Positions 33,714 to 46,000 of a stretch of DNA of 64,000 nucleotides are shown in pieces. The translations under genes and the position numbers were made by a program. The DNA comes from Salvia splendens (lineage: Eukaryota; Streptophyta; Magnoliopsida; Lamiales; Lamiaceae). Positions within the stretch are counted from its first letter, which is position 1; every line of letters starts with the position of its first letter. The notes under the pieces were generated by a model. It had not been told where the DNA came from. It saw only the letters and a list, made by a program, of their open reading frames with translations, and ran no database searches. Where the stretch lies: assembly GCF_004379255.2 (NCBI RefSeq), contig NC_056053.1, positions 21,014,188 through 21,078,187 on the forward strand. Direction: 5' to 3'.

Positions 33714-34795
33714 GGGCAAACTGCCTTAAAAGTCATAAACTTTTGTCAAATTTCGATTTTTCTCATGAACAAAAAAATTGGCGTATAATGTCACGAACTT
33801 TGTAATCAGTCGCCGTTTTCCCATGGCGGGTTTCCCGGCTACGAAGCCAGCTGACGTGTCTTTTTAAGTTGACATGGTTGCTGAGTGTGTGTTGACTGGA
33901 TGACGTGGATCACAAATTAAGCTAACGTGTCTTTATCATGCCTCCACCACCACTCCTCCTCCCTACTATCTTCCTCCTCTTCCTCACATCCGCCGCCGCC
34001 GCCGCCACCGCCCAGCACTCCGATCCCGGCCCCGACTGCATAGAATGCACTCATTAGCTACTCCAACAAGCGCATGAATCGCAGGATCGACGCAGCTGGA
34101 GAGAACTTTAGGCAACTCCGACAGGAAGAGCTCAGCAACTCCGACCGGAAAAGCTTGAGCTCCTTCTTCTGCGAGGTCACGATGATCCAGAATTCCTTCG
34201 CTGCCATTCTGTGGCAAAATCCCCTCAATTCATCAGCAAACCCTCGGCATTGTCGACCTCCGCGCCCTTGCCGGAGAACACGCACGCCCACCCCAAATCA
34301 TAGCTATTGATCGCGCTGCTCACCACCGAGAATACCTCAAAGATCGCCTTCAGCACGATTCGCAGGATCCATGCAGCAGGCCACCAAGATCCAGAATTCC
34401 TTCGTCGCCATTCTGCGGCAGAATCCCTTCAATTTCATCACCAAACCCTCTGAATAGCCAACCTCCACCTCCGCACCGCTGACCTCCTCCTTTGTGCCGT
34501 CGACGAAGAAGGAGCTTCCAACAGAGAGTGCAACTCGTCATCAGTGACGTCTATGGAGATTTCTTGAAACAACGTCGTTTTGACTATGGAAAATGACATC
34601 CATGAATTTCCGGCGTTCTCCATGTCATTTCAGGCTTGCCACACACTCAAGATTTCAACCGGAAAAGTACATGGTCGGGTCAAATGGGAAATACTAGCAA
34701 CCCGGTAAAGTTCTTGACATTATACGGTAATTTTTTAGTTCGTGGGAAAAAACCAGAATTTGACAAAAGTTCATGACTTTTAAGGTAGTTTGCCC
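33714..34795. mobile_element. Mutator-like non-autonomous element (Pack-MULE candidate)
   Basis: 1082 bp flanked by a perfect 9-bp duplication TTTTAATAA (33705-33713 and 34796-34804). The terminal inverted repeats extend roughly 100 bp: GGGCAAACTGCCTTAAAAGT at the left matches GGGCAAACTACCTTAAAAGT on the opposite strand at the right. The interior (33930-34620) is GC-rich and gene-like. From 33938 it reads MPPPPLLLPTIFLLFLTSAA, like a signal peptide, then TAQHSDPGPDC before a stop. A segment with GATCCAGAATTCCTTCG occurs twice (about 34185 and 34388). No transposase is present, so it is non-autonomous; captured gene fragments are the likely filler. Confidence 0.85.
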
Positions 34796-34804
34796 TTTTA
34801 ATAA

Positions 34805-35213
34805 AGGATGACCTAAAATGATCTAAAAATGACATCAAATCCAAATTTTATAATATGATCTAAAACTGCTTTATAATGACCCTCCGTATTTTTATTTAAT
34901 TATTGGCCATCAGATCATCTAATTCTTGGGCCAAAATTTGAACCGCATTTCTATATTTAGATGTATTCTTCTTTTGATCATCTATATATCTATATGTTTT
35001 AAATCGATGATATGAAACACTAGCTAGGTAGTGTACATGTGCACTTATATGCACTAATTAATGTTTTAGTAAAATGAAAAATTTGATTAAATTTTTATTA
35101 CTCCCATGACTTTCAAAATCAATTGTTAGTATCATGACTTTGATATCTACAATTATCTCACGTACAATGCTTGATTTGGGAGAAATCAATCTGATTTAGT
35201 TGACAAAACATTA
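34805..35213. other. AT-rich intergenic stretch, nothing recognised
   Basis: No gene or repeat family seen between the MULE and the next MITE. Confidence 0.4.
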
Positions 35214-35420
35214 CTCCTTCTGTCCCACTAAAGATGACTCACTTTCTTTTAAAGTTTGTCTCAATCAAAATGATACAGTATATTACTATAAATGGAAACA
35301 CTTTTATCTCTACTTTATTTCTTCTATTTTACTTTACTCTGTCCACTTAACACATAAAATATAACTGCATAAAACTTCATGTCGTCCAAAAAAGGGTCAT
35401 CTTCCTTGTGACGGAGGGAG
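35214..35420. mobile_element. Stowaway-type MITE
   Basis: 207 bp, TA-flanked. CTCCTTCTGTCCCACTAAAG at the left; TTCCTTGTGACGGAGGGAG at the right. Confidence 0.8.
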
Positions 35421-37044
35421 TACAAGAATAAAATAGCGCTGATATATGTTGAGATGCAAAGGATGTCATTTTTATCAAACAAAGTACAAGCCCATCCATG
35501 AATAGTGAAGATCATATCTTTCTTCATTCATTGGAGAGAGGAACAAGGAAGAATAAATTGAAGTTGTGAATTTTGATTTTGATTCTAAATAATTGAGTGG
35601 CTTTATTCAAGCAATTTATCATTGCAATTAGACAATTTCTTCATAGAGCAAAGAGGTTGAGATGTTGGAAAAGTGACTTTTAATTTCAACCACGTAAATA
35701 AAGCCGTTTTAGTGTACATTTGTGCCACCTAGTTAGTTTGCCGCATCCGTAGGAGTATATTTTAGACATGTATGTTTCATGTGAATAAAAGACACATGGT
35801 AAATGAATTTTTCCCCATATACCAATAATTTCAAAAATATAAAGTCATGTTATTAATGGCGGAATTTGACGCCTGCAGGAATGATCATAACTTAGACCAA
35901 ATTTTATTTTCATCAATTTCATTTTTCCAACTAAAGGAGATAGGTTTGTTGATTGACAGAGAGATATAAAAGCTCACTGGATAAATGTCATTTCATAGCC
36001 TGGATAAGTGTCCAAAACTGAGTACTGTTGTTTTCTCCAAATGGGTGGTCAATTCCATCTCGTTTAATAATTCTATGCAAAAATTATGCCAAATTATGAA
36101 AGAGTAAATTTATCAACTTTCCCAACCATCTTATACCCCCCGTTTTCTTCTATATCCGTCTTTGCTTTTTTTCCCCATCTTTTACTAACATTATACCAAG
36201 AAGTAGAGTAGGAGAAAAGTTCATATCATTAATAAAACATTATACTAAATCACAATCATAAGCAGCAATTTCAAATATGTTATCATTCTGAAAATGTAAA
36301 TGCGTATAGTTGAAAAAACTCGATTAACATTCCTTAAGCATCAACACAAACTTGTTTCTAGACATATATTTGAACAATATTTATTTCCTATTAACTTGTT
36401 CTTTTCTTCTGCAAAATGCATACGTTTCATAATAGTATCTAAATACACAATATATATGTTAGGGAGTTTAGACAAAAACGTGAACAATTCGGATGTCCTG
36501 AAAGGCGTAAAACACTTTCAGATCAAATCAATTTGGCGGTTCTACCAATATTTGATCGGATACAATTCAGGTTTCGAAGATATTCGTATGTTGATTCTGT
36601 GATACCAACTTTGAACCGAAAATGATCAATAAGTAGAGGCAAAAACGAAGCATCGCGTTTGTTCATCAGTTAACCGATTTTAACTGATTTTTGACGGGTT
36701 TATCAAATTGAAAAATAGTCCTTCAAATTTCGGAAATTATATTTCCGGATGAATTTTCTGTACAGTAACTTTAATGAAAATAAAAAATTTCCAAGCTCGA
36801 CCCCCGCCAGGGACTGCCGCCCCTTGGACCCCGCTACTCGCGGGGCGCTGCCCCCGAACCCCCGTCTAGTCATAACTAATTCAAATAAGTGTATACTCCT
36901 CACTTCCAACTCATTTGATGTCTCATTATGATCACTTTGATCAATCAAGTTAATCCAATTACACTAAAATATCCAACAATATACATACACACACAGCAGG
37001 TAGATACATTATACATACATACATACAGCCGATTCAATATACAG
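35421..37044. other. Intergenic region downstream of the MADS-box gene
   Basis: AT-rich, with one abrupt GC-rich block at 36795-36869 (listed separately). It includes the MADS-box 3' UTR at the right end, with ATACATACATACA microsatellite-like DNA near 37005-37030. No gene recognised. Confidence 0.4.
36795..36869. repeat. Short GC-rich block with internal inverted repeats
   Basis: About 75 bp (CTCGACCCCCGCCAGGGACT, then CGCTACTCGCGGGGCGCTGC). GGGGC/GCCCC pairs allow hairpins. It interrupts strongly AT-rich DNA. I have the impression that similar blocks recur in plant repeats but cannot assign a family. Confidence 0.4.
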
Positions 37045-40000
37045 TTACGTCTGCCTGTTTTGGCCTTGCATCTGGATGTGGTGGAGCATCCACGGCAGCG
37101 CCGCCATGTCCCCATTATTACTGCAAGGTTCACTTTGGCCAACGTGGCCCTCATTCTCTTCACTACATTTACATATATCACATTATATTCCATAAGGTTG
37201 ATTCATTGAAGTAAAAAATTGATATGGCTTTTAATTCTTTAAAATTGAATAATTAAATTAAAATGCATGTAATCAACCCTGTGTTCAAAGAGCTAAGAGG
37301 CTGCTCCAGATCAAGAGACAGCGCGTTTGTGTTGTGATTTTGGGCTTCACATGGTGGAGTCGATTCTATCGTCTTCTCCTTCATCTGCGCACGCCATCAA
37401 TACAACAAATGCACAAAATTTTTAATCAAACCTACATTACCTATTGTTCTTAATTAGGGTTTGACAACAACACACACATTCAACGTGGGATTTTCGCCCA
37501 TTCTTGACTAATGTTATCTCATGAGAATATGTAAACTACGGCAGAAATCACCTTTCTGGAAAGCAAGTTGTTTTGCTCCTGCATTGCCTTATCCTGACAA
37601 ATAGAGTGATGGTAAATAAAGGGGTGGAAAACAAAAATACAAATTATACCTTTTTGATTAAGCTCTCACCTTCTTTTGTAGCATTGAAATGGACTCATTC
37701 ATGAGATGATTCTACCAGAAAAAAAAATGCAGTATCAAATATACTTGAAAACAAAAGGCGGTACGATCATTAGAAAAAATATATAAATGCAGTTAATTAC
37801 CTTTCTAGACCTAAGTTTTTTCAGAGACACATCAAGTTGATGCTCCAAGTTCTGCACCTCCTTCATACTCAGGCTTTCCAAGTTATCTCCAGATAAATTA
37901 CTGCATAATTGCAACATATGTTTTTAAATTCCTGTTTTGCAAAACAGACTGAATCATCTTTCACATCATCGTGCAGTAATCGCATGTTCGCATCTATGCA
38001 TGATCAACGATTCACCTCATGTTGAGGGACATTGCAAAATTTGCTTGATTTTCAGACAATGCAAAATCATGTCATTGTTGTACAATTCTATAGCTAGAAT
38101 TTGATAGATTTCTGCATTTTCTTGGCACATGACAAACATCGATAGCTATTGCACGATAGCGCATATAAAACTAGATATACAATATAGATTTTATACCTGT
38201 GATTTTTTTGCAAAACCTCCAACCTAGTCTTAAGCTTACCAAGTTCTACATTCCAGCTTCCCTGCTCAATATTGTTTGTTTTTAGTCAACATTTAGTATG
38301 ATTATATCCACAAATTTCAACTTCTTTCAATATGTATGCATTATTGAAATAAAATCAAGTTCAATAAGAAAGTTCAAGACCAGAAACTGAATTTCAAATG
38401 TTAGACAGTACTAGATCCCCTCTTCACATATAAGACTACGAGTTCAAGATTAGTTACACTATATAAGCTTGTAAATGAATTATGAATTAACTAACATTTC
38501 CATTACTTAATAACAAGTTATTGCATGAATTGATAGAATTGCTATAAATAAATGATATTTATTGGAATCTATAAGTAGTGCATATGGAATGATATTTGCT
38601 TCTATTATATTGATTATAACACAAAATAAACAATGGAGCGCAATATCATTTTATATTTTATACTATTAAAACTTAAAAAATGGTAAATAAATTAATTGTA
38701 CTGACTATTATCAGTTCTATAAAGTTACATGCACATGTCTAAAGTACAATTATGTGCATATAATATCTAATTAATATTATGGAAAAAACATACTCCGTAT
38801 TTAAATAATAAAATGAGTTCATTCAAGTCAGATAAAAGTTAATCAGATTTATTCAACACAGTCTACCATATCAATAGTTTAAAGTAACTATCAATGTTTA
38901 GTAAGAAAATAGTACTAGATAAATAAGATTTTTAATCCAAAAATAATCTCTATTTAGATTAATATGAATAAATTTAATATTTTTACTGCCTGATGGAGGG
39001 GGAAGATGAGACCTACAAATTACCATATTCAAATTCTCATAGGTCATAGCAACAACTTTGATATTCACCAACATGCATTATCTAAGCTTCAGCTACACAA
39101 TCAATTTGCAGCTAACCATCACAACGTTGTCACTATACCGTCCCTTAACTGTCCCTTAAAACACTATTTGCGGGCCTCACTGTACTTTTTTATTTCATCC
39201 CTTAATTAAGGGACGGAACCTGCAACCCTCCGTCCCTTAACCGTCCCTTAATTTACTATTTATTCAATTTTATTTATTTATTTTTTTTCCACCAAATTCA
39301 ATTAATAAAAACACACTTCATTAAAAATAAAATAACAATACAACATAAAATTCGTAAAAAATTAAAAAAATATAATTAAAAATCCTTAAAAAAATAAAAA
39401 TACATAATTTAATTTCCTCCACCAAAGTTTGCCCAAATGTGCTCCATGAGATCAACTTGGAGTTGGGCGTGGGCGGAAGAGTCACGTGTCCTTGCCCGAA
39501 TAGACAATCGTTCTTGTATATACGAATTCACTCCACTTTGAGGCGGACTACTGGCGGTTGAGCTTCCGGGGGCTTCGAGGTCGAACCAATTTCCCACCTC
39601 GAGTCCTTCGTCTTGGACAATCATGTTGTGCAAGATTATGCACGTATACATGATGTCGACCATGTTCTCCATGAACCACGAACGAGTCGGGGCTTTGATA
39701 ATGTTGAAGCGCGCTTGGAGAACCCCGAACGCCCGCTCCACATCCTTCCGAGAAGCCTCCTGCTTCTGCTCAAAAAGCGTCTGCTTTGCGTTCACAGGCC
39801 TAGCGCACGTCTTCACGAAGGTTGGCCACTTCGGGTAGATGTCGTCGGCAAGATAGTACCCCATTCTATAGCGCCGATTGTTAGCGGTGAAGTTGATGGC
39901 CGGCGCTTTACCATCCAAAACTTCGGCGAAGAGGTCGGATTGCTGGAGCACGTTTATGTCGTTGTTCGAGCCGGGGACCCCGAAGTACGCATGCCAGATC

Positions 40001-43000
40001 CATAGCTGGTAGTCGGCGACGGCCTCGAGTATAACGATGGGGTGGGTGCCTTTGTGGCCGCTCGTGTATGACCCCCTCCACGCCACTGGGTAATTCTTCC
40101 ATTGCCAGTGCATGCAGTCGACGCTGCCAAGCATCCCGGGGAAGCCATGCACTTGTTCGTGAAGGCGGAGCAGGAACTGGTAATCTGTCGTGCTTGGCTT
40201 CCAGAGAAATTCGTCGGTGAAGACTGCCCGGGCGCCTTTGCAGAATTGGAGCAAGCACATTCTCCCAATGTTGTCTCCAATGTGGAGGTATTCGTCGAAC
40301 ACATCCGCCGTTTGTCCAGTCGCAAGCTGACGGATTGCTGCAGTACATTTCTGTAGCGTCGTGTGGCTGGGACGGCCGACGGCGTCGAACCTTTCTTGGA
40401 AGAACTCTTCCCGGCCCGCCAATGTATTTGCGATGTGGAGAAATAGCGGTCGCCGCATGCGGAAACGGCGATGGAATTAGGTATCTCCCCACACCGGATT
40501 ATCGCAGAAGTAGTCGCGAACTAACCTTGCGGCGGCTTCCTTCCGGTTACGATGGATGTAAGTCCGGGAGCGTCTTTGGGGCGGCACGGCTTCCTCCGCT
40601 TCCCGGCGTCGATCTTCTTCAAGTGATTCTTCCATTATTCAACGCATTTGCTCATACGGAATAGATGTGTAGTTGTGTGTGAAATGAGGATGAATTAGGA
40701 GTATTTAAAGAGTAAAAAAAGAATAAATTTTTTTTGAAACGGCTATAAAACGGTAACATTACCGTTTGCCAATTTTTCATTTTTATTTTTATTCGAATTT
40801 TTTAAAAAAATTGATTTATTGCGTCAGCGTGACGAATCCCACTCGCGGGCCGGCGAGTGGGCGTCACGTGGCTAGCCGTCCCGCGTTTCGTCACGATGGA
40901 ACGGGACTGGTGACGGGCTGGTGACTGGACGAGACGCTGCAACGCGTCCCGCCCCGGTTCCGTCACGCAGGAACGGGACTGGTGACGGGCTGGTGACGGG
41001 ACGAGACGCTGCAACGCGTCCCGCCCCGGTTCCGTCACGCAGGAACGAAATACGGGCCGCCGCGCAACGCGTTGCGGGTGGCCTTATGCAATTTGCTAGG
41101 TACAATGAAAAGTTGGGATTCTTTGTCACCCAAAATTTGACGAACACGCGAATGTGTGAGAGGGTTTCGTCCAAATTCGATTGACAAAGGAATCCAACTC
41201 TTACCTAATACCATAACTGCAAGCTGTAGGCTGATCTTATTGCAAATTGACAATGTAATTGAAGTTTAAACCATACATGTTCGTGAAATTCAAAGTTGTA
41301 GCCTTATGCACTCAAACCTTGGTATCTTTTGTGGAACCCCCCTCTTTCTCACTAATGTTAAACGCCATTGCGACGTCGCAATGAAAAACGACAACGACAA
41401 TGGCAACACGAACACATGTACGAGGGTTATATTTTAGGTGTTTTCTTGGTACAGAAATTCTCAGATTTAATTTTATCACGAACACCTCTAATATGATTAT
41501 TGTAAAGTATTTTCATAAAAATGGCTGCTATGTATTTATATTTTTAAGTTCTTAACTACTATTATTTTCATTGAGGCGAAATATACTCCCCTGTTCCAAA
41601 TTAATTGACCATCATTTCCAATAAAACTGATTATTTATATTCCACGACATTATGATTTATTTGTTTTCTTCTTCTCTCATATTTTATTAACTGAAATTAA
41701 TCTTTCAATCTCTTAATTTTTTAGCAAATACATAACGATAAATTTATCTTCTCTATTTTATTTTTTACTTTAACATCTTAAAACCTATTGATTTTGGATA
41801 GAAAGAGCAGCATTAAAATGATCATTCCACATATAGAATCACTATTTGAAGTGTTAAATTCTCTAAATTCTGTCCCACATCGACTTGGTGAAGATTCCAT
41901 CTAATCTATATAAGTGTGGATCTCCTTATAAGGCCTTTTAAGGGGTGAGTGTCTCGTTTCTAATATGAAGGAAAGATATATCCATAGTTGGAATGGTCAT
42001 TCTATGCATGTCTTATTTTACCATGTCATTAGTCTCTTTATTGAATATTTATGATAAATCACATGAAAAGATTTACTCCCTCTGTCTCAAGATATTAGAC
42101 TCGTACGTCACTTTGGGATGTCCCAGTATATCTTCTTATCATAAGTCTGCAACGCTGCATCCGGCCTTTAAAACTACTGAATTCATCATGTAATTTAGGA
42201 ACCCAAGTAATTTCATTTTTTGGTGCAATAAATAACATAACAAATCAAATTCAATCATTACACAAACAAACTCTCATACTCATGATAAGAAGGAGACTTG
42301 TTTAATCCTTGATCCTCTTTCTAGGGTTTGTTCGCTACACATGATAAGCATGAGTGTATAATATATGCATATGATATGCTAATATTTTGTTTACTTCAAA
42401 AAATCAAAATTCTTGGTATATATTATTGGACTAAACTGTCATAATTTTACCTCTACCATAGTTCATATATTCCTTATAACTTAGAACATCTAATTAAGTA
42501 AATATAATAATGATACTTATAAGATAATTAACTATTACTCCCACTATCCATAGAGTATGACGAAGGGATAACACTGAGTTTTAAGAAAAATATTATGAAA
42601 TGTATTTTAATCGAAGATGTGTCCCACTAGGAATATTGAGTTTTTCTGTAAATATAGAGTCTGCATGGGGTAAAAATAAGGAGTTCTACTCTTAAATGAA
42701 AATTGCTGATTTTTGGTGGACGGACGAAAATAGCTATAAGATCACACTTTCTATGAACGGGGGAGTATATATTTTTACTAAGATATTGTCCTTTACCATA
42801 CATTTGTATTAAATCATTTTGGTTTGAATGCGAAATATAGTTGAATATATTAAAGTTAATACTACTATATGTTATAATTGTCTTAATTTGGTTATTAAAG
42901 TCAATACTATACGTTAAAATTGCATCATAAATGTTCTTTATCGAGAATTTTGTGTTGTGAAGCAAACAAATGTTTGATTGTCAAACATATCAAACCTTTC

Positions 43001-46000
43001 TTATCCAAAATTCCTATGTTAATACTACAGATTGGACAGATAAGTCTTTATCATGCAGGTTAGTTAGCAAATGAATCCCTAATTTATTCAGATCTAAAAC
43101 TACAATACAGCCGCAGTGAAGACATAAAATAGCTCCAATTTCATGCATCCAAATTAACCCAAAAATGTTATATATACTTAAAACTTTAATACATACCGGA
43201 GATTGAAGATCAGGTGCCTTCTGCCCATCAACAGATGATGATCTTTCATAACGGTCGAGGATTCTTTCCATGCTGCAAATTTATATTCAATCAAATTTAA
43301 TTCACTATAATGAATTGGATTTTAATTGTACAATAGTATTAGATTAAACTAACGATTCAATCTATAAAAAATCTTAATCCCCAAAATACTTAAAATAATA
43401 TGCTAAGAAATAAAAGTGAAATGAAAAGGTTTGTTTCAAGTTCTTCATAAAATGAACTCACTCGAAAACAAGTAGAAATATACAAAAACAGCAGTAGAAT
43501 TAAAGCATAAATTACTCCAGTCTCCTCACTTATTTAGGGGTTTTAAGCTAAGATTTACATTTTCAGTTTCAGAACAACTAATTTCACTAATCTTATTTCC
43601 ATGATTGCATGTTTAATCATGATTAAAATTGTGAATTAAAAAAAAAGCAAATAAACAAGAGAGATATTTTGTTCATAACATAAGAGCATTCACATCCGTG
43701 CTCTTGCCAACGAGCACGGATGTGGGTCCGGACCCATTTTTTCTGCATGTTCTTAGGCAAGAGCACAACACCCACACCCGTGCTCTTCCACAAGGACAAA
43801 CACAAGGGTCCCACCTTTCCATTATTCAATTTAAATAAAAACATTTCCATAAAATTAAAATACATTAAAAATACCAGAAATAATATTACAAAATACATTA
43901 AAAATTAAAAATTACATAATTAAAATCCTAAAAAATAAAAATTACATAATTAAAATCATAAAAAATAAAAATTACATAATTAAACTCCTAATCAATAAAA
44001 AATACATAATTCAACTCCTAAAATAAAAAAAATACTACTCGTGGCCGATTTTCGCCCAAATGTGTTTGATTAGGTCTTCTTGTAGCTCAACGTGGGTTCG
44101 GAGATCGCGCATTGTGTGCCTTGTTTCGATCCTCTCACCCACCGTCGTATGCACACCTCGGCGTGGGGGAGACCTCGCGCTTGAGCTTCCGGCTTCATCC
44201 TCGTCATAAAAGCTAGCCGCCATCGGTCCTTCGTCGGCTATAATCATGTTGTGTAAGATAATACACGTGTACATGATGTCGGCGATATTGTTCAAGTACC
44301 ACAGTCGAGCCGGGGCCTTCACAATGTTGAATCGGGTTTGAAGGACCCCAAAGGCTCTTTCGACGTCTTTCCGCGCGGACTCATGACGCTGTGCAAAAAG
44401 AACCTGCCTCGGGTCTTGCGGGTTGCTGAGCGTCTTCACGAAAGTCGGCCACCTTAGGTAGATACCATCGGCGAGATAGTAACCCATGTGGTATGTATTT
44501 TCGTTGACGGTGAAGTCGATCGCCGGTGCTACATCATTCAACACATCATTGAAGAGGGGTGAAGAATAAAGCACGTTCAAGTCGTTGTTGGATCCAGCAA
44601 CGCCGAAATATGCATGCCAAATCCATAGGAGGTAGTCGGCGACCGCCTCAAGGATAAGTGTTGGGTCGTCGCCTTTGCGGCCGCTTAAGTGTTGCCCCCT
44701 CCAAGCAGTCGGACAATTCTTCCACCTCCAATGCATGCAGTCAATGCTGCCAAGCATTCCGGGAAAGCCATGGACTGATTCATGAAGACGAAGCAACCGT
44801 TGGCAATCATCGGTGGTGGGTGCCCGAAGGAATTCATCACCAAAAGTTGTACGAACGCCCTCGCAAAAATTCTTTAGACAAAGGATTCCAGTGGACTCAC
44901 CGACATGCAAATACTCGTCGAAGAGGTCGGCCGTTTGCCCAGTAGCGAGTTGTCGGATGGCACACGTACACTTCTGCAACACCGAGAAACTTTGCCGACC
45001 GGCTGCATCTGGACCTGTTTGGAAGTATTCAACACGGGCGGACAATGTGTTGACAATACGCATAAACAAGCGCTTTGACATGCGAAAACGGCGCCTAAAG
45101 TAATCTTCCGGAAACCGCGGCTGGTCGAAAAAATAGTCGGCAATGAGCCTTTCGTGGGTTCCCTCCCGGTCACGATGAATGTAATGGCGAGTTGTTCTAG
45201 TTGGTTGAGGAGGAGGGACGTGGGTATTCGCTGCGACATATGCTTCATAAGCGGCACGATGTTGTTCGTAGTATTCTTGTTCTTCGCGCTCCGCTTCCGC
45301 AATGAGATGAGTGAAATCCATTTGAGGTTTTGAGTGAGAGATAAAGGTGTAGATAAGTTGTATGAAAAATATGAATGAGAGATGGATGAGAGATGATTTG
45401 ATGTAAAAAATGGATGATAAATGTGTTTATTTATAGATGATTTTGGGAAAAAAATAAAAAAATACAGAAAAAGGGGCAAAAAAACGGCCATTTTTTTGGG
45501 ATTGTGAAAATATTTTTTTTGTATTATTTTCGATTTAAAAAAAATAAAAAAAATGATTTTCTAACTGATATATCGTTGGCCAATCAGAATGCGTCACGAC
45601 GCCTACTAGCTGGCACGGACGTGCTCGATGCATCGAGCAGCGGCGGACAGCGTCTCCGTGCCGCTGGCACAGACGGACGCGTCCTGCTTGCCAATGTGAA
45701 TGCTCTAATACTCCATCAAGTGGGGAAAGGGTAACATGTTCTTTATCATGGGAAAACGAGAAAAAGTTGGCAGTCGCATATTCCAAACTATTTTTCAGAT
45801 ATTTTCATAAGAAAAATGTGTATAGCTACAAAATCAAACAAAAACCATATCAAATTCCGTCACAAAAATGGCAAAACAGAAATTCACCAAATTAGGAACA
45901 GCAGAAGGGGATAAAAAAACACATGAAAATCTCGCCAATCATAATCTGTCAGACTAATATAAATTCAATTAAATAAAATCAAAATCAAAAGCAAAAGAAA

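Larger units (their letters stand above)
39116..41083 (-). mobile_element. PIF/Harbinger element H5 (transposase-only) in MADS intron 2
   Basis: About 1.97 kb. The right end is clear (CAACGCGTTGCGGGTGGCC then TTA). The left end is set at CCATCACAACGTTG after TAA by weak inverted match, so it is approximate. Subterminal DNA contains repeated CGTCCCTTAA motifs at the left and a 72-bp GC-rich tandem repeat at the right. It carries a transposase on the minus strand, the same direction as the host gene. Confidence 0.75.
43684..45705 (-). mobile_element. PIF/Harbinger element H6 (transposase-only), structurally intact, in MADS intron 1
   Basis: 2022 bp. Perfect 12-bp terminal repeats GAGCATTCACAT / ATGTGAATGCTC and TAA target duplications (43681-43683, 45706-45708). 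A perfect 13-bp subterminal hairpin (CACATCCGTGCTC and its complement) starts at about 43691. A 3' A-rich tandem array is at 43905-44028. It contains one intact transposase gene and no ORF1. Confidence 0.92.

Noticed and set aside
41587..42140. Two further CTCCC-type MITE ends in MADS intron 2
   Set aside because: Only single ends are visible, without a matching inverted partner.
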